From Jejuia sp043557195 (GTDB taxonomy: Bacteria > Bacteroidota > Bacteroidia > Flavobacteriales > Flavobacteriaceae): a stretch of DNA of 64,000 nt. The first letter of the stretch is position 1. Each line of letters begins with the position of its first letter. The DNA lies in contig CP121314.1 in NCBI GenBank assembly GCA_043557195.1, positions 2,046,001 to 2,110,000 of the forward strand, in the 5' to 3' direction. Position numbers and translations under genes: made by a program. The notes under the pieces were generated by a model that was not told where the DNA came from, did no database searches, and was given only the letters and a program-made list of their open reading frames with translations. Positions 1 through 8,982 of this stretch are shown piece after piece.

Positions 1-1482
1 ATCCTCTAAAGCATACAATCCAGATTGATCCATATAGGGCACACGGTCCATCCTAAAAATTACAGCTTTTACTTCATTTGGTAATTCAGATATTTGATCT
101 TTAAAATAAGACGTAAACCCGAAAAATAACGAACCGTATAAGTGTTTAATAATCACTTTATCTTTATAGGCTTCGTAAAATTCTTTTTCGTCTTGCCATG
201 GTTTATTACCATTAATATCAGCAACCGCGCCTATTTCTAAACCTTGCTCACTAATATCTCCAGATTTTTTCATGAATAATAAACAAGCTAGTGCAACACC
301 AATACCTACAGCTTGAATTAAGCTTCCAAAAGTGGTGATGAGTAACACTAAAATCAGCACAACAGCATCAGCACGAGGCACTTTAAGCAAATGTTTCAAA
401 CCTTTAAAATCAACAATTTTAAACCCAATAGGAATCAATAAACCAGCTAAAACACAAAGAGGAATATGAGCTGCTAATTGCCCTAGGCCTAACAAAACAG
501 CTAGTAGAAAAAGCCCATGTAAAATACCGGATAATTTTGATGTACCGCCGGCATTAATATTTACGACAGTACCTTTTGTGGCACCAGCACCAGGAATACC
601 ACCAATAGCTGCAGCTATCATGTTTCCTATACCTTGACCAATAAGTTCGCGGTTACTATTATGTTTTGTTTTGGTCATATTATCCGCTATTACTGAGGTT
701 AATAATGAATCAATACTCCCAAGAACAGCCAGAACTACTGCATATTCTAAAATTATTCCATACACACTAGAATCTACTTCTAGAATACCACCCAATTGAA
801 ACGAAGGTAAACCAGAAGGAATTTCACCAATTAAAGGCACATCTATTTTGAAAAAATAAGCAATTAAGGTAGCAGCAATTAAAGCAACCAATGCACTTGG
901 AATGGCTTTGGTTATTTTTGGAAAAACAAAATATATAAGAATAGTAATCCCGCCTAACATGAGTGCATATAAATTAGCGTCAGTAAATAGTTGAGAAAAG
1001 TTTTGGATGACCGCTATAGTAGATTTTGAGGAACCCAAACCAGCAAAAGGAAATAATTGCAGTATCACAATTATAAGACCTACACCACTCATAAACCCTG
1101 AAACAACAGGGTAAGGAAAGTATTTTACATAACTAGCAATATTTAGAAATCCAAAAATAACTTGAAACAAACCACCGAGTAAAAAAGTAAGCAAAATAAT
1201 AGGCATTGCACTTTCCAAGCTTCCAGTCATCTCTATGGCTACAGCAACTAGAGTTGCAGAAACAACCGTCATAGGTCCTGTTGGTCCACTAGCTTGTGTT
1301 TTTGTACCACCAAACATAGCAGCAAAAACACCAACAGCAATAGCGCCATATAAACCAGCTGTTGCACCCATACCAGATTGTACACCAAAAGCTAAAGCTA
1401 GCGGTAATGCAACAACCCCAGCAACTAAACCTCCTGTAAAATCACCTTTTAAGTTTTTAATATTGTAGAATTTTGATAGCAT
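1..1482 (-). CDS. SulP-family anion permease, C-terminus cut by window edge
   Basis: Reading the minus strand from the ATG at 1482 gives an open frame of 494 codons that runs off the window start. It is a polytopic protein of the SulP/SLC26 inorganic anion transporter family, which moves sulfate, bicarbonate or related anions across the inner membrane. The N-terminus carries the family-typical GVVALPLALAFGVQSG segment, followed by many hydrophobic helices and the GIPGAGATKGTVVNINAGG stretch. From about residue 430 a hydrophilic tail (KVIIKHLYGSLFFG onward) looks like the start of a STAS domain, which regulates these transporters; its end is missing. The next gene (1606) is divergent, with about 120 bp between them. 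Substrate cannot be read from sequence. Family call is firm. Confidence 0.9.
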   Translation of the reverse strand, partial: MLSKFYNIKNLKGDFTGGLVAGVVALPLALAFGVQSGMGATAGLYGAIAVGVFAAMFGGTKTQASGPTGPMTVVSATLVAVAIEMTGSLESAMPIILLTFLLGGLFQVIFGFLNIASYVKYFPYPVVSGFMSGVGLIIVILQLFPFAGLGSSKSTIAVIQNFSQLFTDANLYALMLGGITILIYFVFPKITKAIPSALVALIAATLIAYFFKIDVPLIGEIPSGLPSFQLGGILEVDSSVYGIILEYAVVLAVLGSIDSLLTSVIADNMTKTKHNSNRELIGQGIGNMIAAAIGGIPGAGATKGTVVNINAGGTSKLSGILHGLFLLAVLLGLGQLAAHIPLCVLAGLLIPIGFKIVDFKGLKHLLKVPRADAVVLILVLLITTFGSLIQAVGIGVALACLLFMKKSGDISEQGLEIGAVADINGNKPWQDEKEFYEAYKDKVIIKHLYGSLFFGFTSYFKDQISELPNEVKAVIFRMDRVPYMDQSGLYALED

Positions 1483-1605
1483 ATGTTTTTTTATAGATGT
1501 TAAAAATTCAATTTGAACGAAGTTAATTTAAAATATCTATAAAATCAATTCCACTAAAACAGTTAACGATTATTTATATCTTAGAGCCACTGAAAATAAA
1601 AAGCC

Positions 1606-1902
1606 ATGATTTTAACCACAACAAATTCCATTGAAGGACATATTATAAAAGATTATCTATCGGTAGTTTCAGGTGTGGCTATGAGTAAAAAAGCAACAGC
1701 AATGGGTTTTAGTATGTCAAAATACTATACTGCTTTAGAACAGAATATCGAAAATATAAAAGAAGAAGCTTTCCAAAAACTCTCGGAAAATGCTAAGAAG
1801 ATTAAAGCAAATGCTATTGTAGGCATTAAAGTGGATATAGAACTTACTACAGGAAATTATATTATGGTTTCTATTACAGGAACAGCTGTAAAAGTGGAAT
1901 AG
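1606..1902 (+). CDS. YbjQ/UPF0145-family protein
   Basis: A 98-residue protein with the layout of the YbjQ (UPF0145, putative heavy-metal-binding) family. It starts with a short strand and a conserved Ile-Glu-Gly-His, has a Val-Ser-Gly motif near residue 22, and a central helix with alternating Ala/Lys. The NAIVGIKVDIE strand follows and the C-terminus is VSITGTAVKVE. Family length is usually about 100-110 residues, so it is complete. Members form pentameric rings; the metal-binding role is a family label, not proven here. No signal peptide, so cytoplasmic. It is divergent from the SulP gene and upstream of the GIN-domain gene, with no clear functional link to either. Confidence 0.85.
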   Translation: MILTTTNSIEGHIIKDYLSVVSGVAMSKKATAMGFSMSKYYTALEQNIENIKEEAFQKLSENAKKIKANAIVGIKVDIELTTGNYIMVSITGTAVKVE

Positions 1903-1954
1903 ATTAAAAAGTATAAAGTTTTCCTAAAGTAAAAAACAACGGAATAATAATTGA

Positions 1955-1962
1955 TAGTTTTG
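1955..1962 (+). promoter_or_regulatory. Bacteroidota -7 promoter box (TAGTTTTG)
   Basis: Matches TAnnTTTG exactly. It lies 30 bp before the preferred ATG at 1992 but only 8 bp before the ATG at 1971, which supports the downstream start for the GIN-domain gene. No clear -33 element is seen. Confidence 0.45.
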
Positions 1963-1991
1963 CGTTATCAATGAAACTAAATTTTTTTCAA

Positions 1992-2669
1992 ATGAAATAT
2001 GTAACATCCGTATTAGTACTATTAATCTCTTTTAGCACATTAGCTCAAAACCCAATAGAAAAGACAGTTGGAGAATTTAGTGAGCTTAAAGTATATGATT
2101 TAATTGAAGTAGAATTGATTAAATCTGATACTGATAAAGTAGTGATTTCAGGTAAAAACAAAAACGATGTTATTGTTAATAACAAGAATGGCACTTTAAA
2201 AATTAAAATGAAGCTTGAGGAAGTCTTTGATGGCAGCAATACGAAGGTGAAATTATACTATACAAAAATTGATGTAATTGATGGAAATGAAGGCGCGAAA
2301 ATTTATTCAAACGATGAAATTGAACAATTTGAAATTGATTTAAATGCACAAGAAGGGGCAGAAATAAAAGTGAAAGTTAATGTAAAATATATTAATGTTA
2401 GAGCGGTTACAGGTGGTGATATCCATACTTCCGGAACTGCAAAACATCAAGATGTTTCTATTTATACTGGAGGTGATTATCACGGTGAAGAATTAAAAAC
2501 AGAACATACAGAGGTTTCAATTAGAGCTGCTGGTGAAGCTTATGTAAATGCCACAAAAAAAGTAACAGCTAAAGTACGCGCAGGAGGTGATATATTTATA
2601 TATGGAAACCCAGATAATATTGATGAAAGCAGGGTGCTTGGTGGTAGAATTAAGCGTATGGAAGAATAA
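1992..2669 (+). CDS. GIN-domain (DUF2807) secreted protein
   Basis: About 225 residues from the preferred start at 1992. The first in-frame ATG is at 1971, but the second gives a cleaner signal peptide (MKYVTSVLVLLISFSTLAQ) and leaves room for a TAnnTTTG-type -7 box at 1955-1962. The mature part is a run of short strands with repeated Gly/Thr/Gly turns (VTGGDIHTSGTAK, YTGGDYHGEE, AGGDIFIYGNP). This is the right-handed beta-helix pattern of the GIN/DUF2807 head domain (putative auto-transporter adhesin, head GIN). It is probably periplasmic or surface exposed. The function of this family is not established. Confidence 0.8.
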   Translation: MKYVTSVLVLLISFSTLAQNPIEKTVGEFSELKVYDLIEVELIKSDTDKVVISGKNKNDVIVNNKNGTLKIKMKLEEVFDGSNTKVKLYYTKIDVIDGNEGAKIYSNDEIEQFEIDLNAQEGAEIKVKVNVKYINVRAVTGGDIHTSGTAKHQDVSIYTGGDYHGEELKTEHTEVSIRAAGEAYVNATKKVTAKVRAGGDIFIYGNPDNIDESRVLGGRIKRMEE

Positions 2670-2808
2670 GTTAACCAAAACCTAAATAAAATTATTAGAG
2701 CTGCTATTATTAGTAGCTTTTTTATTACTTTGTGTTACTACAATAAATAAATGCAGTCATACATGGTACTATACAAAGTTGCACATATCTCTTGTTTTTA
2801 GTACCTTT

Positions 2809-2824
2809 CTACCCATACAATCAC
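2809..2824 (+). promoter_or_regulatory. Possible autoregulatory site before the regulator gene
   Basis: CTACCCATACAATCAC resembles CTACCTATACATTACC found upstream of SusC (5666-5681). An ATGGT...CACATA pair with 19-bp spacing (2763 and 2782) resembles the second conserved block upstream of the gene at 32517. The order of the two blocks differs from that at the two PUL promoters, so this is only suggestive. Confidence 0.3.
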
Positions 2825-2831
2825 TAAACTA

Positions 2832-5645
2832 TTGAAAAATATTGTCTATATACTATTGTTTCAGGCAATTTTCTCATGCCTTTGTATTTCCGCTCAGGAA
2901 CGCCCCCCTATTAATATATTTTCACCTTCAGATTATGGAGGAGAACCTCAAAATTGGTCAATTACACAAGCAGAAAATCGTTATGTATATGTTGCCAATA
3001 ATAAAGGGTTACTAGAGTATAATGGTGCGAAATGGACTTTATACCCCTCACCAAACGAAACAATAATAAGAGCTGTTTCATTTATAAATGGCTTAATTTA
3101 TACAGGTAGCTATCATGAATTTGGGTATTGGAAAAAAGACGATTATGGAGTTTTAAACTACAATTCATTATCAAAAGAACTGAACGTTGAGTTTCTAGAG
3201 GATGAAGAGTTTTGGAATATATTACACTATGAGAATGTTATTCTATTTCAGTCCCTAGATAGAATACATATTTATAATGTATCCTCTAAAGTATATAACA
3301 CAGTAGATTTTAAAGAAAACATAACTAAATTATTTAAAGTTGATAGCGATTTTTATTTTCAGAGTTTAAATAATGGTATATATAAAATTGAAAGTGGAAA
3401 ACCTGTTTTAACTTTAAATGAAGAAGTTTTTAAGGATAATCCTGTTGTAAACATTTTTAAGCATAACGGAAAGTTGTTAGTGCTTACTCAAGATAGAGGG
3501 TTTTACACACTAGATGATAGTGAAGTTATTCCATGGGATATACCATCAAAAGAGTTATTGAGTGATGTTAGTGTTTTTAGTGCCGTTAAATTAAAGGATA
3601 ATGGTTTTGCTCTAGGGACAATCTCTGATGGGATAATTCATTTAACTGAAAATGGAGATATCGATTTTCATATTGCACAAATAAATGGCTTAAGTAATAA
3701 TACCATATTATCAATACACGAAGATGTTGATAATAATTTATGGCTAGGTTTAGATAATGGTATCAATTGTATAAACATTGTATCGCCTTACAACATATAT
3801 CATGATAAATCGGGTGTTATTGGTAGCTTATATACTTCAGTAGTTTATAAAGGAATGCTGTATTTAGGTACTAACCAAGGGTTGTTTTATAAACCTAAAG
3901 AAAGTGACGAAAATTATGAGTTTATTCAAGGAACACAAGGGCAGGTTTGGTTTTTGGGTGTATTTGATGACAAGCTATTTTGTGGTCATAATTTTGGAAC
4001 GTTTATAATTGATGGTCAAAAAGCCACTAAGATTTCTAATATTCAAGGCACATGGCAAATAAAAACTATTGAAGATAATCAGAGTTTATTGGTTCAAGGC
4101 AACTACGATGGACTTTATATTCTACAAAATTCTGACTCCAAATGGCAATTGCGGAATAAAATAGAAGGCTTTGATATTTCGAGTCGATTTTTCGAATTCT
4201 TGAATAACAAGGAGATAGCTGTCAGTCACGAATACAAAGGTGTTTACAGGTTGAAATTGAATGATGAGCTTACGAGAGTTTTATCTTTTGAGAAAGATAT
4301 AAATTTAGAAAAGAGTCAAAACTCTAGCCTTGTAAAACATGGGGAGCAGATATTGTATTCTAATCGGCAAGGTGTTTTTAAGTACAATGAGAAAAGAGAT
4401 GTATTTGAAAAAGATAGTTTAAGAAGCGGCTTATTGAATGTGAATAACTTTACTTCTGCAAAATTGGTTTCAGAACCAAAAACAAATACCCTCTGGGGTT
4501 TTTCTTCAAAAGGAATTAACTATTTAACTGCAGCAAAGCTTAGCGGGGAAATGAAAATTGATACGGTGCCATTTCCAGAAATTATTAGGAAGGATGTAAT
4601 TGGTTTTGAAAGCGTTACACATATTAAGGACCAACAATTCTTATTGGGATCTAAGTCAGGATATATCATACTCGATCTAGATAAAACCGAAAAGCAAGAT
4701 CATGAAATCAATATAGACCAAATTTCTGTTAGAAAATTAAAAGACAATAGTACTAATAGATTAGTAAAGATTAATGAAACTCCAGAATTTGAGGATAACG
4801 AAAACAATATAATATTTTCATATAGCATTACAGAATTTCTAAAAACACAACAACCAGAATATCAATATAAGTTGGATGGCCGACATGAGAACTGGAGTGA
4901 ATGGACCACTAATGGCAGTGTTTTGTTTGAAAATTTGCCATATGGCTACTATACATTTTTAGTTCGGGGAAGGGTTGGTAATCAATTAACACTTAATAAT
5001 GCCACTTATAAGTTTAGTATTAACAGACCTTGGTTTTTATCTAATATAGCGATTGGAGCATATGTTTTAGCAATCTTGTTGTTTTCAGTATTTATGCACC
5101 ATGTGTATAAGCGCTACTATAAAAATCAACAAGAACGATTATTGCAAAAAACAACACGAGAGTTTGAACTTAAAGAGCTAGAAAATAAACAACAGTTAAT
5201 GCGCTTTAGAAATGACAAGCTTAGAGAGGATATTGAAACCAAAAATCGAGAGCTAGGAATTTCTACCATGAATTTAATTAAGAAAAACGAATTCTTAAGT
5301 ACTATAAAAAGCGAACTGGAAGATATCGATGATGCTAAAAACTTAAGAAAGGTCATTAAGATTATTGACAGAAATTTAAATAATAATGATGATTGGAATT
5401 TATTCCAAGAGGCGTTCAATAACGCAGACAAAGACTTTTTGAAAAAAATAAAAAGCATCCATCCATCACTTACTTCTAATGACCTCCGTTTATGTGCATA
5501 TTTGCGCCTTAATTTGTCTTCAAAAGAGATAGCTCCATTACTGAACATTTCTCCAAGAAGTGTAGAAGTGAAACGCTACAGGTTGAGAAAAAAAATGGAA
5601 CTACCCCACGAATCTAGCCTTTCAGACTACATTTTAGAAATTTAA
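2832..5645 (+). CDS. Membrane-anchored propeller sensor with LuxR-type HTH (PUL regulator)
   Basis: A 937-residue one-component regulator. The start is TTG: an in-frame stop lies at 2799-2801, there is no upstream ATG, and the residues from TTG form a signal peptide ending around CISAQ. Residues about 25-640 are WD/propeller-like repeats of the two-component-regulator propeller type (recurring LWLGLDNGI, LYLGTNQGLF). Residues about 660-725 form a Y_Y_Y-like domain (YQYKLDG, LPYGYYTFLVRGR). A single transmembrane helix lies near 737-758, then a charged coiled coil, and a C-terminal LuxR-type helix-turn-helix (LSSKEIAPLLNISPRSVEVKR). There is no histidine kinase or receiver domain. The sensor would be periplasmic and the DNA-binding end cytoplasmic. 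Its position directly upstream of SusC makes it the likely regulator of the glucan locus; the ligand is inferred. Confidence 0.9.
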   Translation: MKNIVYILLFQAIFSCLCISAQERPPINIFSPSDYGGEPQNWSITQAENRYVYVANNKGLLEYNGAKWTLYPSPNETIIRAVSFINGLIYTGSYHEFGYWKKDDYGVLNYNSLSKELNVEFLEDEEFWNILHYENVILFQSLDRIHIYNVSSKVYNTVDFKENITKLFKVDSDFYFQSLNNGIYKIESGKPVLTLNEEVFKDNPVVNIFKHNGKLLVLTQDRGFYTLDDSEVIPWDIPSKELLSDVSVFSAVKLKDNGFALGTISDGIIHLTENGDIDFHIAQINGLSNNTILSIHEDVDNNLWLGLDNGINCINIVSPYNIYHDKSGVIGSLYTSVVYKGMLYLGTNQGLFYKPKESDENYEFIQGTQGQVWFLGVFDDKLFCGHNFGTFIIDGQKATKISNIQGTWQIKTIEDNQSLLVQGNYDGLYILQNSDSKWQLRNKIEGFDISSRFFEFLNNKEIAVSHEYKGVYRLKLNDELTRVLSFEKDINLEKSQNSSLVKHGEQILYSNRQGVFKYNEKRDVFEKDSLRSGLLNVNNFTSAKLVSEPKTNTLWGFSSKGINYLTAAKLSGEMKIDTVPFPEIIRKDVIGFESVTHIKDQQFLLGSKSGYIILDLDKTEKQDHEINIDQISVRKLKDNSTNRLVKINETPEFEDNENNIIFSYSITEFLKTQQPEYQYKLDGRHENWSEWTTNGSVLFENLPYGYYTFLVRGRVGNQLTLNNATYKFSINRPWFLSNIAIGAYVLAILLFSVFMHHVYKRYYKNQQERLLQKTTREFELKELENKQQLMRFRNDKLREDIETKNRELGISTMNLIKKNEFLSTIKSELEDIDDAKNLRKVIKIIDRNLNNNDDWNLFQEAFNNADKDFLKKIKSIHPSLTSNDLRLCAYLRLNLSSKEIAPLLNISPRSVEVKRYRLRKKMELPHESSLSDYILEI

Positions 5646-5667
5646 GAGTACAACACCGCTTTCCACT

Positions 5668-5689
5668 ACCTATACATTACCACAACATT
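5668..5689 (+). promoter_or_regulatory. Tandem 11-bp direct repeat upstream of SusC
   Basis: Two adjacent 11-mers, ACCTATACATT (5668-5678) and ACCACAACATT (5679-5689). The same arrangement, with both copies ACCACAACATT, lies at 32273-32294 before the T9SS glycan-binding gene; a 15-bp stretch, CATTACCACAACATT, is identical at both places. An 11-bp period places both half-sites on one face of the helix, as expected for a head-to-tail bound activator. Candidate operator for the neighbouring LuxR-type regulator. Confidence 0.6.
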
Positions 5690-5702
5690 GCCAGTATCGC
5701 GT

Positions 5703-5732
5703 GTATGGTTATTGTTTTTCTCACATACTATA
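5703..5732 (+). promoter_or_regulatory. Second conserved block upstream of SusC
   Basis: The GTATGGTTATTG...TCACATACTATA segment aligns with GCATAGTTACTTG...TACACATAGGATA at 32309-32340 with two small gaps. CACATA (5722-5727) is identical and lies about 45 bp after the tandem repeat in both promoters. Confidence 0.45.
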
Positions 5733-5755
5733 AACCCTCGTAATCCCCCATTTTT

Positions 5756-5806
5756 TTGGGTATTTGACAAAAAAGCAGCACTTTTTTTATCATGTATGTT
5801 TTTTGT
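5756..5806 (+). promoter_or_regulatory. SusC promoter core shared with the 32517 gene
   Basis: ATGTATGTTTTTTGT (5792-5806) is identical to 32407-32421 and contains TATGTTTT, close to the TAnnTTTG -7 consensus. A TTTTTG-like element (TTG at 5756-5758) lies exactly 39 bp upstream of TATGTTTT in both promoters. This leaves a leader of roughly 70 nt before the SusC ATG at 5880. Confidence 0.5.
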
Positions 5807-5879
5807 TGAGGCTAAAAATGAGAATTCTTAAAGTGATTAACATAATTTTATGATGACTAAAACTCAAAACTAACTAAAT

Positions 5880-8800
5880 ATGAGACACACGTTAATTAAA
5901 TTGTTAACACTTCTTTTTTTCGCACAAGTTGGCGCACAAAATTTTGATGTTAACGGAACTGTACTGGACAATTCAGGATTCCCTATTCCAGGTGTAAATG
6001 TTATCGTAAAAAATACCACTAAAGGTACTGTTACCGATTTTGACGGAAACTTTACGTTAGCTGATGTAGAAAATGGAGCAACACTTACATTTAGCTACAT
6101 TGGTTACATTACTAAAGAGGTAATTGTAACAAGCGCACAACAACTTACTGTTCAACTAGAAGAAGACATAGCAAAACTAGACGAAGTTGTCGTAGTAGGT
6201 TATGGTACTCAACGGAAGAAAGAAGTAACGGGTGCGGTTTCTGTAGTTGATTCCGAAGCTATTGAAAAGCTAAACCCCCAACGCGTTGAGCAAGCTCTTC
6301 AGGGGCAAATAGCAGGTGTTAATGTAACATCAACTTCTGGTTCGCCAGGTGCTGGAGCTAATATTAGAATTCGTGGTATTACTACAAACGGTGATAACAG
6401 ACCTTTAATATTAGTAGATGGTAACGTTATCGAAGACTTGTCGGTAATTAACCCAAACGATATTAAAAGTGTAAATGTACTTAAGGATGCTACTGCTGGT
6501 ATTTATGGGGTTCGTGGTGCCAATGGTGTTATTTTAATTACTACTAAAACGGGTAGAAAAAACGCTGAATTAAAATTTCAGGTGGACGCTTACACTGGCT
6601 TCCAAGCAACAAGTAACAAAATAGACTTATTAGATCCTTTGAATTTCGCAATTTATGTGAATGATGCTGCAGACGAAACAAGATATTTTGTGTATCCTCA
6701 AGAGGGTACTGACTGGCAAGACGAGGTATTTAAAACTGCTGCCATCTCAAACATCAACTTTAGTGGTAGTGGTGGTACAGAAAAATCAGCATATACGTTT
6801 GGAGTATCATATTTGAATCAAGACGGTATTGTTGGAGCAAGTAAAAATAATTATGAAAGGATTACTACTCGTTTAGGATATCAGTATGATATTTTAGATA
6901 ATTTGAAACTTTCTGCTACAGCATTATATACTAATTCTACAAAGCAAAATTTACCAGAAGGAAGTATTGGCTCTGTGCTATACAGTGCTGTAAATATTAA
7001 TCCAGATTTACCAGCAAGAGATGAGAATGGTGATTTTTCATTAGCGAATGATATTTCACAAATTGAAATTATCAACCCTTTGGCTCAAATTGCTAATACT
7101 CATGACATGACTAGAGTAGATAGATATAGTGGTACTTTAGGTTTAGATTATACATTTTTAGAACACTTTACTGTAAGTTCTAAATTTCAAATTAACTATT
7201 CTAATGTATTGTACGATGTATTTGTTCCTATTGCGAATTATGGAAATGGTAAGTCTAATAATAGAGACATTAACGAGGTTCGAGATTTTAGTGACTTATA
7301 CACAGACTATACTTGGGATAACTATATTAACTATTCTAATACCTTCGGTGAAAATCATGATATAACAGCATTACTAGGTATGTCTGTATTTAGAACTAGA
7401 GGTCACTTTTATGGTGAAACAGGACAACAATTAAGAAACGGAAGCAATTCAGTATCAGATGCTTTTGCTGATGGCTGGATTGGAGATAGAGTTGAAGGCG
7501 TACTTTCCGACAGAATAAATGATGCATCCAAAGCACTTGGAGGAGATCAGTTTGATTCACGTTTATCTTCAACTTTTGCAAGATTGCAATACAGTTATAA
7601 AGGCAAATATTTATTATCAGGTGTGATTCGTAGAGATGTATCTTCTAGGTTTTCAACAATGAACAATAATAATGTTGGTTATTTCCCTTCTGGTTCTATC
7701 GGTTGGAATGTATCTGATGAAGATTTCTTTAATACTGAAGGCTTGATTAATTCCTTAAAATTTAGAGCTAGTTATGGTATTATTGGTAACGACAGGATAA
7801 ATGATTTTGCTTTTCTTACAAGATTAAATGGTGAAGCAACAATAGACTCTGGTAATACTGCTACAGAAGACGATTTACTTAACGGGGTTGGTGCAGGTAC
7901 TATTGGTAATCCTAATCTAAAATGGGAGGAGCAAGAAACTGCTAATATTGGTTTGGATGCGCGTTTGTTTAATAGCAAAGTAAATATTACTGCTGATGTG
8001 TTTAGAAAACAAACTAAAAACTTATTAATTCAACCACAAGCACCTGGAATTTTAGGTGTAGGTGCACCTGGTGCAGCGTCGCCATTTATTAATGCAGGTA
8101 CTGTACAAAATCAAGGTGTTGAATTTTTGATAGGTTACAACGATAACTTCTCTGATGATTTCGAGTTTAATATGAGTTTTAATATGACATATCTTGAAAA
8201 CGAAGTGACGTCATTAAATGGAAGAGATGTACCTCCGGGCGGTGAGTTTGGTGTTGGTATAAGTCAGAATGATATTTCTCGAATGGTTGTAGGCCAGCCT
8301 TTAGGTTATTTCCATGGCTATAAAACAGACGGAATTTATCAAACACAACAAGAAATAGATATTTTAGATGCTGCTTCTCCTACAGGTACTTATAATACAG
8401 TTGGCGATGTTGCTCCTGGAGATTTAAAGTTCGTAGATACTAACGGAGACGGACAAATAACAGATGATGATAGAACCAATATTGGAGATGCCATTCCAGA
8501 TTTCACCTTTGGTTTTAACATTGGCTTTTCTTACAAAGGTTTTGATTTTAGTGCCAATGCCTTTGCGTCTTTAGGTAATGATATGATAAGAGATTACGAG
8601 CGTAAAGATTTATTTGCTAATAGAGGCACATTTATGTTAGAGCGTTGGCAAGGTAGTGGTACAAGCAATTCTGTACCCAGAGCAGTTGCAGGTGCAAATA
8701 TAAACACTGATTTGTTTTCAGATTTTGTTGTAGAAGATGCTTCTTTCTTGCGCTTACAAAATATTCAATTGGGATACACTATAGATCCAGATGTTTTGGC

Positions 8801-8978
8801 TGAAACAGGTATTGATAAACTTAGAATATATGTATCAGGTAATAATGTGTTTACCCTTACAGACTATAAAGGCTATGATCCTTCAGCTACAAATGGAGCG
8901 CCTATTGGCGGAGGAATAGATAAGGGCTTCTACCCTGTTGCAGCTACTTATTTACTTGGTGTTAATTTAAACTTTTAA
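5880..8978 (+). CDS. susC: SusC/RagA-type TonB-linked outer-membrane transporter
   Basis: 1032 residues. A signal peptide (MRHTLIKLLTLLFFAQVGAQ) is followed by a carboxypeptidase-D-regulatory-like beta-sandwich (GTVLDNSGFPIPGVNV) that is standard in SusC proteins. The TonB box region (LDEVVVVGYGTQRKKEVTGA), plug domain (LQGQIAGVNV..., ILVDGNVIED) and a C-terminal 22-strand-type barrel ending in LLGVNLNF come next. The final aromatic residue suits BAM recognition. It would import oligosaccharides across the outer membrane with its SusD lid, powered by TonB. Length and domain order are normal. The SusD gene starts 4 bp downstream but carries a nonsense codon. Surrounding GH16, GH17, GH30 and GH149 genes point to beta-1,3-glucan as cargo; that part is inference. 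Confidence 0.95.
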   Translation: MRHTLIKLLTLLFFAQVGAQNFDVNGTVLDNSGFPIPGVNVIVKNTTKGTVTDFDGNFTLADVENGATLTFSYIGYITKEVIVTSAQQLTVQLEEDIAKLDEVVVVGYGTQRKKEVTGAVSVVDSEAIEKLNPQRVEQALQGQIAGVNVTSTSGSPGAGANIRIRGITTNGDNRPLILVDGNVIEDLSVINPNDIKSVNVLKDATAGIYGVRGANGVILITTKTGRKNAELKFQVDAYTGFQATSNKIDLLDPLNFAIYVNDAADETRYFVYPQEGTDWQDEVFKTAAISNINFSGSGGTEKSAYTFGVSYLNQDGIVGASKNNYERITTRLGYQYDILDNLKLSATALYTNSTKQNLPEGSIGSVLYSAVNINPDLPARDENGDFSLANDISQIEIINPLAQIANTHDMTRVDRYSGTLGLDYTFLEHFTVSSKFQINYSNVLYDVFVPIANYGNGKSNNRDINEVRDFSDLYTDYTWDNYINYSNTFGENHDITALLGMSVFRTRGHFYGETGQQLRNGSNSVSDAFADGWIGDRVEGVLSDRINDASKALGGDQFDSRLSSTFARLQYSYKGKYLLSGVIRRDVSSRFSTMNNNNVGYFPSGSIGWNVSDEDFFNTEGLINSLKFRASYGIIGNDRINDFAFLTRLNGEATIDSGNTATEDDLLNGVGAGTIGNPNLKWEEQETANIGLDARLFNSKVNITADVFRKQTKNLLIQPQAPGILGVGAPGAASPFINAGTVQNQGVEFLIGYNDNFSDDFEFNMSFNMTYLENEVTSLNGRDVPPGGEFGVGISQNDISRMVVGQPLGYFHGYKTDGIYQTQQEIDILDAASPTGTYNTVGDVAPGDLKFVDTNGDGQITDDDRTNIGDAIPDFTFGFNIGFSYKGFDFSANAFASLGNDMIRDYERKDLFANRGTFMLERWQGSGTSNSVPRAVAGANINTDLFSDFVVEDASFLRLQNIQLGYTIDPDVLAETGIDKLRIYVSGNNVFTLTDYKGYDPSATNGAPIGGGIDKGFYPVAATYLLGVNLNF

Positions 8979-8982
8979 ATCT

